Assembly (NCBI GenBank): GCA_963920705.1
Contig: OY987225.1
Coordinates: forward strand, 30,503,538-30,567,537
From: Odiellus spinosus
Taxonomy: Eukaryota > Arthropoda > Arachnida > Opiliones > Phalangiidae
DNA length: 64,000 nt
Reading direction: 5' to 3'
The position numbers were made by a program, and so were the translations under genes. The notes under the pieces are model-generated. The model had not been told where the DNA came from, ran no database searches, and was given only the letters and a program-made list of their open reading frames with translations. The first letter of the stretch is position 1. Each line of letters starts with the position of its first letter. Below, one piece after another: positions 11,101-23,100 of this stretch.

Positions 11101-14100
11101 GAAGTTTTTCAAATATTTCGTAAGCACGGTTTATTTCTTTATTTAGACACGACCAAAAAATACAAAAACTTGTAGGCGAAACTTTGCAAAGTCATTGAAA
11201 ATTTAAAATAAACATTTAGGAATCTGCATTGACTCTAGATACGACTCCTAAGCCACCCCAGATTCAAGAACCAATGGGTTACTGGCCTTTGAGTTGAGAG
11301 AAAATTCCTTTTTTTTACTTTTAGGAATTAAGATAGAATTGAATTGGTGGGAACTTATTGATATGACGTTAATGGATGTCAAGATTAGTTTTAAAAGCTT
11401 ACCAATTTAGAGTTAATAGTCTGGTGAAGTCATAATTTTGTCAAGAAACTCTGTTTCTGTTAATTTCCATATTTAAGAAAACCTTAAAATTGGCATTAAG
11501 ATTAAACGAAATTTATTGGTGAAAATCTCTAAACGGAAATGGAGAAAAGATAGTCTGTGATTCTGTTTTACTAAAGTTATCATATCGTTTTTTTGGCTAC
11601 AACTTGTTTTTTAGTTAATGTTCCGAAGCGACATGTTTTTAATCCATTTTATTGTTTGATATAAAAACGCCCACGCTCGTTCCCTTATCCCTTACCCCTT
11701 ACTTAGTGAGTGTCTGTGTTATAAGATATAGACAGATTCTAGTACACCATTGGTGGACTATTTAAATTAATAAATTACTTTACGCTCTACTCTTGTAAAA
11801 GATATCTGAGAAGATCCATTCTCAAGTTTACCATCGCGTACGTAAGTCGATTTTATGACCCTGTTGAATTTTATAGTAATATATACCAAGTAGTAACTAT
11901 AGTTTATAGAGTTAAGAATCTCGTTTACGTGATGAGAATAATTTATAATTTAAAGAGAGAATGTAACAGCCGACGAGAGATTTTTATATCGACTCCTTAT
12001 CGTTTAAAGAGAGGGTGAAACTAAAAATGAAGTGATTTTTTTTTTTTATTAATTTCTTCTTTTAAAAATGAGTTACGTTTGCGTAGTGTAACATTCGGAA
12101 AGTGTCTCAGAATAGTCAAAAAAAAAAACTGTAAACCTGATTTTGGATTTTAATTAAAAGGAGGACCTCCGACCAATCAAAAGACGCCGAATAAAATTCG
12201 CGCGACACGTGCTGTTTGAATCGCGATAAATCTTATTCTTGATTATTTTCACGCGCACAATCGTGCTTTCAACAGCGCGTGTCGCTGATATTTAATGAAG
12301 CCATAGGTAGGGAGTCTCTTGATTAGTCGAAGGTACTCCTTTTAATTGAATGACAGCCTGAATCTTTGTCAGTCGTGTAAAATCACGGAGTAGGGATAAT
12401 GAGAGAGCCAGAAATCATCATGTAGCTCGACTTTTTTGCAACTTGGAACTTTGGTCGCGGCTTTAATTAAGAACTTAACTTCACATCGCTTAATTGCCTT
12501 GGCCCCATCATCTTGTTAATATTAGAATCATTTAAAAAGAAATCACTTCATTTTACTCTCCATCCATTCTTTAAATAGATCTTATTCACTAGTAAAAGAA
12601 TTTAGGAGTCTAGAAAATAATTATTAACTTACTCGGAAAGTAGGCTTAACAGGGATCCATGGAGAGTTTGATACCTCGTCGTTAACGAGTCTCTGTGCAA
12701 CCAGCTGGTTTAAAATGTTTTACTAAATTAGAATAAAGCGCGCTCTTCTCGCGTGATTGGCCAGAGACTCGATAACGACGAAATATCAAACTCTCGATGG
12801 ATCCCTGTTAAACCTACTTTCCAAGTAAAAATAGCTTAATAATTGTTTGTAAATTGTTTACTATTGAAACGGGAAGGAATCTATATAAAATAACTTGTTG
12901 GCGGCTGCATTATCCCTTTAAAAACGTGTCGGACGATGTTATCGAAGTTTAAAGAGGAATTTTAACTAGTAAGAGCCACCTTTTACCTAAATTAACGTTA
13001 AAATAGTTAGCGAAATTGTAAGCCTTGGCTTGGTAGAAAGTGAATAAAATAACTTGACGCAAAGTATTCGAAACGTTCCAACTTCTATTGAAATATGAGA
13101 CCACAGCATCAATTGGACGATCTAATAACAATATTAATCTCATAGGCGGTGAGTTACGAGTTAGTACAACTTTCTCAAAGTAAAGCTCGAGTCAGTATAG
13201 TAGTAGACGGACTAGCAGCAACTTAACAACAATTGTTTTGACTGGATCTTAATAGTATATATACCATTTTGGAAATATTTGCAACGCCCCATTTGTGTTT
13301 AAAACATCTTTACACTTATTGTATAGAACAAGAGTTACCAGTTACATAACGATCTCCCGGCGTGTTTTAGACGTTTTAACACGAGGTATAACGGACCTCC
13401 GCCAAAAATCATTTAGGTTTGACTTTCAAAGGAAAGGTGAAACGTATGTTTGTTTTTCGATTCCATTAAATAGTTTTTGGCCTTGAAGTAAGGCTAAGCT
13501 CTTAAACGAACCAAAATGATTTTAGTAAAATTAGGCTTAGTTACTTCTTGTGTTGTTTAGGCTTAGCTAAATCTGAAATGATTTGTTAAAGGCTTAAGGT
13601 TTGACCAACCTAAAACCTTATTTCAGATGATACTTGTTAATTCGAGTTTACAAGAATTTACGTCATTGTTTTAGAACTAAGAAGGCTACGAAAACTTTGG
13701 TTAAAAGTATTAAAACACACAATTAGGGTTAACGCCTGAAAAATGTATAAGACGATCGTAGTTAACTGGTCAAGAAAGTCTTTCATGAAACACTGCTTAT
13801 AATAAATCGAATCAAATCTTTATTTTAAATTCAATTTTGATTTAAAAGGCGTTTCACCTTCCCTTTGAAAGATACGCCCGATAAAAACCGCCCGTGCAAA
13901 AATAGTACTTTTCACCCTCGAAAGGAGCGTGTGGCGAAGGCGGGATATGTAAGAGAAAGAACGTAGAAATAACGTTGAGTGAAGTGAAGGGGAAAAAAAA
14001 GAACAAAAATAGTAGAAAACCCCTCGTTTCGAGATTGAAGTTATGAAAACGTCGCCAGTAAATGGAGGCAGTACGAGCAGAACTAAACGACTTCCCCCTG

Positions 14101-17100
14101 TTCCACCGAGACGGAATCCGTCCAACGTCAACATAGTCGTTAAACCTAAGCCTCGACCTCCAACGAGAAACGAATGCTTTCCATTTGGAGCCGCATTAGC
14201 AGTCGGAGTAACTTCTCCTTGCACTCCCGAGGCTCCCAAGCCTCCCATTACTGGATCATTCGAACGAAACATCGACCATCGACAAAATCTCCGAATGAAT
14301 TCGAACGCTATCGAAAGAGAAATTCGTGATTTCGAAGAATCCGAAGAAAGCGGCGATTCTAGCCCTCCTTATCACCATCAACACGGCGCTTCTAATAAAA
14401 GAAGATTTCAAGATAACGGTCTTAGAAGTCCCGCCTTAGTCGCGGCTATACATCATGGATCCGAAAACTCTGAACAACAAAATCGTCGAAACTCGACTGG
14501 TGAATCGGGAGCCTTCAGGTCACCGATTAAAAAAGTGGAAAATGATACCAAACCACCGATATATCGGGAAGTTACTCACCAGCGTCATAGTCGGTCAAAC
14601 ACACCAGTTTTAAGTCGAACTTCGACACCGAGGGCTAGTCCAACGCGATCGTATACTCAAGGAACTCAGTTTACTCACGGTACTCACGGTGGAAGTTGTT
14701 CCGAACGTCTTCACGAACAACACTCTCGTCCCAAATCAAGATCGTCCAATGGGATTCTCCCGAATGGATCTAGTCTTAGTTTATCCAATAATAACGCGAG
14801 ATCGGTTAGTAGAAGTCCAGTGCCCTCATCTGGTCATTCGCGTCATACGCCAACGTCACATTCGTGTTGTTATTCGCCGCCCGTTTGTCATCATCATGTC
14901 AGGTCACCAATACCTCAACACGTGCCAGCCTGGTCTTGTTGGAGTCCTCATCCTACTGGACCCCGATTTTATGGGGTGAGTTTATGATGGACGTCATTTT
15001 GCCAATTTAAATTTATCCAAAAACAACTTCTGTTGTTAGCATTCGATTTATATTCAATAATTTATTACTTCCGAATTACCCGAGAGTTTAAGAAATGATT
15101 TGAAGAATGTGGTCAACATATTAATCGTCTTACAGAAATGAATAATTTTATTTATTGGTCCCTCCGGCTTTTATTTTTATATTTTTACATTTAAAGTAAA
15201 GCTGTCCCCTTATTTTCACGAGTTGCAAATGGGATTTGAGTAACATTGTTGGAATAAAAGTTGGGGAAAGAATGGGATTGGATAATGATTTGGTCCCCCC
15301 TGCCCAAATTAAAATGAGCACTTTAGTTAACTTAAAATTAAATAAATAATAACAATTATTTTCATTGACAAATGGTTGATAAGCACGATCATGACACTCA
15401 TATGTTCCCTGAGATCATATTTAATATGACTTCAAGTTATTAAGTTTATAAATAGCGCGATTTAGTGATTATATTTTAGACAATTCCTGTTTTTAGCTAA
15501 TATACGACGCTGCTTCGCGTAATTCGTAAATTGTTTCGTCCCAAAAGTGGCATCTTTTATCATTTTGCGACTTGTCTACGAGGTCCTTAACACCAGGCGC
15601 TAATACTAGGGCACTTCTGTTTTCCATGGTATATTTTGGCCAATATATCCAGTCGGGATCAGAACTTCCCTTTCCGATGTTTGGATCCCTGTTTTGTAAA
15701 TTGATTTCGTGTTCTTAAGGACATAAATGAATTCTGTTTTTTAACAGTTTGAGAATAGGGTTAGGCTTAGTGAAATTAATGAGTAACCTTCGACGAGTTT
15801 CAATAATGTTTTTACGAGTAGTTCTACACTCCTAAACGACTAAAATAACACCTAATTCGTCTTCATTAGCCCTCTGAAAGTTTAAGCTTCTCCTTCGACA
15901 TAAATGCATTGCTAGTAGAACATTTCTACAGGGGCTCCATTGGATTAACATTGAAAATTGACCCCTGTAAGTGGGCTTCCCACTATTTACAAATGTAACT
16001 ATTTAGGCAAAAAGCTTTGGTTTGAATATCTGACCCTTAGAATTAAATGTTTTACTTACCCAGTTCTAACGAAGTTACCGTAGTATCTCATGAGTCTCCT
16101 GCTAAAATCGGTGTCCTTTTTGGGCCTGTATGGTTCCCGACAGACATCTCCCAAACTATAACGCGTCGTCTCGCCATGTACCACTCCCAACCAGCGAGCG
16201 AAGTGGCTAACCGGTGACCTGTAGTCGAATAAGTAGGAATAGACTGTTGCACCCAGACCGGCGTACCATTTTTCCAAGTTGTTCGTGGGGCATTCGAACA
16301 AGTACTCCCTCATCATACGTTCTCCCATTTTAACAATACCTGCGTCATAATTTAACAAAACAGGGGTGTCAAATATCTTAATACTATAAAAGTAAGAGCA
16401 TGGGCTTTTACAAATCATACACCCTGGATTTGTAGTTTCTATAAAATGTGACTTTAAATGGACAGCCATTAGAAAGGTAGCAATGCAGAGGTACCTTCAT
16501 AGATTTCATTCCTTTAGACTGATCAACGTCGTTTGCTTAGTTGATATGACTATTTATAGGTCTCTTGCTGACAACGACCAGATAGAAGACTTATAAAACC
16601 TGTATTATCTTTATTATGATTCTACTTTTAACCGTCGGTGGCTTCTCTTTGTTTTCCTTTGTAAATGCTAAAACGTTTCAAGTACCATATCATCTCTTTC
16701 CAATCAAAAGACCAATGGAAAGCCAGATCAAACAAGCGTACGACGTTGATCAAACTATAAATAGCTTCAACTTAATCCACTCTTCTTCTTACCCTGTGAC
16801 GTCTCCATGGTATCAAAATTTGTGAAATGTTTCAGCATGATTGTACGCACCAGATCAGGTTCAAACTCGAATAACTTGTCTATGACTTGCATAAGGTGGG
16901 AATGTTTGGCGTAGAGCTTATCGGTAAATGGTATGAAAACTCTAGGCAAAATTCCCGTTAGAAAGATACCCCCTTCATTTCGAGTTGTCCCCAGTAACAA
17001 GTCAATCTTGGGCATTTTTCTTTGGTTTTTCAACGACTGTATTGGGTACTCTGGTACGATTTTACCATCGACTATGGGCTTGAAGACAAAGTAGTAATAT

Positions 17101-20100
17101 TTTTCAAGTGGTTCAGAATTGACCATGAACATGGCCTCCGCGTTTTGGAAGCAAGCGGCCACCGAAGAACGGTCGTCGGGATTCGTACAATTCATATTTC
17201 TGGCCAGCTGTTAAATTGTTAATCAAGAGATAGTGTCAGTGTTGAAAATTTCAATCAAGCCTAGTAGTTTCACCACTCTTAACGGACATCAGTTTTCTTA
17301 CCCTGTAAGTTAGTTTGAGGGCGTCCTCGTGACTGTGAATTGCCCAATCTGTTAAAGAATTCCCACTATCCAGGATGGCGCGGTTGAATAATCCTCTTGA
17401 AAGTGGCGCGAACATGTGGAAATTAGCGCTCATGCCACCCGCGCTTAGTCCCATGATAGTCATTTTACTAGGTTCACCTCCGAAGGCGGCAATATTATCG
17501 CGAATCCATTTCAATGCCATTAGCTGGTCCATCAAGCCTCTATTCGGTTCAAAATCCGGATGATCTAGGTACATAAATCCCAGTGATGCTAACCTTGAAA
17601 GGAACAAATTTTCAATTTATTTTAATAGTTTGAAAAAGTTAAAAAAGTAAAATCCATAGACCTTCGAAAAAATGGGAACAGCTACATGTAATGCGAAAAA
17701 AAACTTTCGTGGGTTTAAATTTATTGGCAACTGCTTTTATTTACATTAGGGGGTTTAAAACGTTTCGCGGGCCAACTTTCTGAGACAGACAGTAGTATTG
17801 CTCCTTGGATTAATTAATAGTGCCTAATTAATCCAAGATTGCTCACAAATACATGTAAATAGTCCATGTCAACCACAAGTAATGATATGTAAAGGCGAGG
17901 GTAAAGTTTATTAACACGATTACGTTCTTCAAAGTTTTTAGATGACCTGGGAAATTTGTAAATGGGCCCAAAACGTCATGGAATATAAAATTGAGCGCTA
18001 AAGGTCAGGGAAATAAAAGATTTCATACAGGTCAAGGAAAGTTTTACGATAGATTTCCTTATTCAGTTTTTTCTCATATTCTGAGCAAACTATCCTGACT
18101 TTGATCAAGTATAGAAAAGGTGTGTCAGGGAAATTATTTAGAAATGGTCAGGGAAATTATTTAGAAATGGTCAGGGAAATTATTTAGAAATGGTCAGGGA
18201 AATTATTTAGAAATGATCAGGGAAATTATTTAGAAATGGTCAGGGAAATTATTTAGAAATGGTCAGGGAAATTATTTAGAAATGGTCAGGGAAATTATTT
18301 AGAAATGCCCAAGGAAATTATTTAGAAATGGTCAGGGAAATTATTTAGAAATGGTCAGGAAAATTATTTAGAAATGATCAGGAAAATTATTTAGAAATGA
18401 TCAGGGAAATTATTTAGAAATGGTCAGGGAAATTATTTAGAAATGGTCAGGGAAATTATTTAGTAATGGTCAGGGAAATTATTTAGAAATGGTGAATTAA
18501 ATTATTTAGAAATGGTCAATTAAATTATTTAGTAATGGTCAATTAAATTATTTAGAAATGGTCAATTAAATTATTTAGAAATGGTCAATTAAATTATTTA
18601 GAAATGGTCAATTAAATTATTTAGAAATGGTCAATTAAATTATTTAGAAATGGTCAGCTAAATTATTTATAAATGGTCAGGGAATCTTATAATTAAAAAC
18701 GTTAAATATTTGAACTTACCTATAGTTCATATCAACCACGACTAAATTCTCTTCGATGGCGAAAATTTGGGGGTCGTAAAACGGCGCCGAAGTTGAACCA
18801 GAACTGAAACCACCTCCGTGTATGAAAATCAAAACTTCACTTCCGCTTTTAACTTTCCTCGGTACGAAAACGTTCAAATAAAGACAATCCTCGCTAGTAT
18901 TAGTCGTTGGTAAAAGCCTATTAGCTTCTTCCGAGTACCTTAACAACTGTATCACTCTTTGCGAACAAGCGTTTGGTTGTTTATCCGTTTCCATGATGGT
19001 ACCCCACTTACCGATTGGTTTCGGGTGCTTGAATCTTAAATTACCCAAAGGTGGTACGGCATAAGGTATACCTAAATACGAATCCATAATTTTACCCTTG
19101 AACTCAACTTTTTTTCCCCGAATTAGACCGTTTAGAGTTCGAACCATCATCGAACCAGGTTCTCCGCAAACCAAAGTCGCGCAGAATAATATTAAAATCT
19201 TCATACTGATTATAATATTAAATTTGATTATATTTACTGAATATCAAAACTATAAATTAATTCATAATTTCAAAAGGATACCGCTCTGATTTAAAATTTC
19301 GATTGAAATGTGGCCAAAAATGGTGGTACACTGGTTTTACTATCAATGATAAGGGAAATAACATTGAAAGATAACCTTCCATATGTATAAAACTATGAAG
19401 GTTTGTTCTTGGTTCATAATCTTTAAAATCTTAAACATTTTTTCGGGGACAAATTAAATTTAAAAAAAAAAACCTACTGTGGTTTTATTTTGTAATAACA
19501 TCCCTTCCCCACTAATATCGATTTACGATGACGTAGATTTCAGTTTAAAAACTTTAAAAAAAGGCTTAGAGGTATCTAATTTATTACACTTTGAATTTAC
19601 AACAGGTGTAAGGTAGGCCGAGGTTTATATCTGCTATATATTAATTATAATGGGAGCCTAGTTTTAAGCTGAAATACGACGATAAATTCCATACATGTCA
19701 AATTAAGTGACATAATCTCTCACCCTTTGCTCAACCTCTAATTATTAATATTGGCTTAGAATTATTAATTTGCTATAGACAGACTTAAAACTATTTAATA
19801 CCAATTAATATTTTTTAATTGCGTAATAATTCTTACGAAGGATTTGTTCAATATTAAATTGTCGGTAGAAGTATAAAAGAAACGCGTTTATTATGAAGTG
19901 TTTAATAATTATAACTTTCCTTAGAATTTAACCTCAATTTTTAATGTATGATCTAAATTTCAATATCATACACCCCAAACCCAATCAATTTCTTGATAGT
20001 TTCAGGGTGAAATGTGTAGCTTGATTTATTTAATATGCATGATGATGTTTTGTCAGTTAAATAAATTCGTGGTATAAGACTTGTTTACGATGTTCCGATA

Positions 20101-23100
20101 AAAATCTACAAAATTCTTAGTACGATTTATTAAGTACAAGATCACCCTATTTCTCGTTCGTGAAAGTTTGACTTTCAAAAGGATTTTATTTGGTTGATAT
20201 TTTGTGATTATAAATAGGCCAACAGGGGAAAGTTGTTACTATATTGTATACCAATTCATCATACATGTATTTAAAAAATTGCTTTTATAGGAAACTAAAG
20301 TGTAGTTGTAACCCTTTTTTACTTAAAGGGAGACTCAATGTATATTACAAAATATTAAGGTTGTAATCTCTTCTGACCTCAGATTAAAGGTTATGATTTC
20401 TTCAGAGGTTAGATTAGACCTGATGTTAAAGGCACTACATAGCTTAGATTAGACTAATGCTTGATGGCTCGTCAGAGCTTAGATTAGACCAAAACTTGAT
20501 GCCTTATCAAAGCTTATATTAGACCAAAGCTTGAAGGCTCCTCAGAGCTTAGATTAGAGCAAAGCTTGATGGCTCTTCAGAGCTTAGATTAGAGCAAAGC
20601 TTGATGGCTCTTCAGAGCTTAGATTAGATCAAAGCTTGAATGATCTTCAAAGCTTAGATTAGACCAAAGCTTAATTTCTCGTCGGAGCTTAGATTAGACC
20701 AAAGCTTGATTTCTCGTCAGAGCTTAGATTAGACCAAAGCTTGGAGGCATTTCAGAGTCTCAGAACTTAGATAAGACCAAAACTTGAAGGCTATTCAGAG
20801 GCTCAGAGCTTAGATAAGACCAAAACTTGAAGGCTATTCAGAGGCTCAGAGCTTAGATCAGATGTTAGATGCTATATAATCTCTTTCGCCTTTAAATCAA
20901 GACTCTTCTTCTTCAGCCCTTTATTTTCTAAAACGGAAGTACTTTTAATGTCACTCTCTCTTGAAACAAAGAAAAAAATTATAATAGATTCGTGCGTGTA
21001 CAGTGTTGAAAAGAATTCTTTTTCAACGGCCAAGAAATGCCGACTCTGGGGCGACAATTTTTTTTTAAGACGTTTACATATTTGGTTTTTGGGTATTTAA
21101 TGACTTCAAGCCCTTGCTATGAATTTTAATACATATTCTCTGCAATTAATGTTTGAACTATTTCAATTAAGGGTTTATTCCTCTCGGTTTATGTCTGTCT
21201 TCTTCGTTTTAAATAACCTACAGCAGAAGCAGGATTGTAATCCTGCTTCTGCTGCAGGCCTCGATAGAAAATAAACATTCCCGTTAAGTAATACTTTAGT
21301 TTGAGAGAGAAATACGATATTAAAGTAAGTCTTGTTTTTACTTTCCATTCATTGGTAAACAATCGCTTATAGCCTTGGATTTCACCATGTGGTTATTGTT
21401 GAAATAATTGAGATTTTAACTATGGACAAACCTTTGTACTCATTACCATTGAGTCTGACCAAAAGTCTATCACTTCATTCCGTAAAAGTAAACAACGCCC
21501 CGTAGCTTAATACTATCAGCAAAGGGCCAGGTAAACGTACTAGCCCAGCACTTAAAAATAGCCAAAAAGTCATCACCCCTGTCTGGCTCGAGTGATTTGG
21601 ACTGTTCCTCGATATTTTGAGACGAGAGAGAGGGACGGAATTTAGGCGGGCCGCTCATGGCTGTGTTGTCTTCCCTCCCAACTCAAATTTCTCCGAGTGA
21701 CGCTTCCGATTTCACTATTTACACCGACTTCGGCCGGTAGAGTGTCTACCGGTACATTTACCTGAACCTTTGCTGATAGTAAGCTACTGGGCGTTGTTTA
21801 CTTTAAAAAGTTATAGACTTTTGGTCTGACCGTTTTGGAAGTAAAACAAACTCGAGTTACCCTCCCTTTTAACTTATTACGGTATCGGCTTTCTAAGGAG
21901 CGGAGTCTGTTTATTTTTAAAAACAAAACCCGAATGAAAGAAAGGTTCTCGGGTGTGCGGGAATAACCTTAGGGGTCAAATTCTGCGTTTGGATGGAGAT
22001 TCGAATCTTCGTCCGGAAATAAATTATCCATAACGTCCGCGTATAAGTTTTTTACGCGCCTATAGTTCCCATCATCCTGGCGTCATAAGAATCACTTCTT
22101 TAGCCGAAAAGATGGCAAATAAGTTATTTATAGCTCTCTATTTTTTCCTCTCCTCGGCGAGAAACGGGCTCCGTTCGCCTTTTCTTTTCTTGGAGCTCGC
22201 TTGTCGAGGCGCTCAAACTCTCCCCCGAATGCCCGAAATGATGGGAGGAAACGGGCAAAAGGAACGTAACATGTGTGCTAGGTTAGGCCTAACCGACACC
22301 GAAAAAAATAAAATAAAGAAAATCAAAAGCTAAGGAATCAGCGAAGATGAGGAGAAACTCGGGGGTCACAAATTATCCCCAGATACTTGTAGAAAGATCT
22401 TATATTTGCTTTTCTCCCTTCTTTTTACTGCAACAAGATTGTCAGCACCACAATGACGTCGGTTCCTCTGAGAATCGAGGAAGATTAAACACCCAGGGTG
22501 CTATGTTTATAAATCTTACTAAGACATCTTAAACTATATCGTCAATATTCATTTCCCAAACAAATATTGGAAAAAATATTTGAGACTTCATTCATTTTTT
22601 TTTAATTACCCATTTGACTCAATTTAAAATTTACACGGAAAATCCTTCTTGATTGTCAACGGGGCTACACCCCTCTTGATGTTCATGAAAAAAACCCTTC
22701 TCCATGTTCAAATGACAACCCCTTCTCGATGTTGAAATGACAAGTCATTTTCGATGATCAAAGAACAACCAATTCTCGATTTTCCAACTAAAACCCTTTT
22801 TCGATAAGTTATTTGTAACTCTGGCTGATTATGAACTCATGATACTCTGGGCACAATATCATAAACTCCTCCATCACGCGGCTGGGCGTGATGGAGATAT
22901 ATCTTGGGAAGGAAGGAAGAAACTGAGGGAGAACTAACTTCTAAGGCCGGATTTAGGATATTTCCTCCGTCGTGTTAGGATGGGGAAGATCGCGGCTTAA
23001 GTCTTCTTCTTCCTCTTTAATTCTTTTACATCGCTTTCGCGCGCCGACGGATTAATTTTATTAATCACTATAGTTTAATTAACGACGCTTCGGGTTGGTT

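Larger units (their letters stand above)
8414..14042. other. First part of the liprin-beta long intron
   Basis: Holds two related inverted-repeat elements (about 8797-9165 and 12003-12577), a minisatellite (10190-10650), a palindromic element (12617-12846) and one small minus-strand open frame (9318-9602). Otherwise no coding signal was seen. Confidence 0.6.

Noticed and set aside
12949-13143. 64-residue minus-strand frame
   Set aside because: No family match or splice support; next to a MITE in a large intron.
16340-16469. Upstream extension of esterase exon 4, including an in-frame ATG
   Set aside because: Only the acceptor at 16340 restores phase with the previous exon; the upstream part has no esterase similarity.
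18117-18690. CRISPR-like regular repeats
   Set aside because: Units are contiguous with no unique spacers, and the host is a eukaryote; this is a minisatellite.
22112-22333. 73-residue frame with a signal-like start
   Set aside because: No donor, no recognisable domain; probably chance frame in the GC-richer 5' flank of the 23135 exon.
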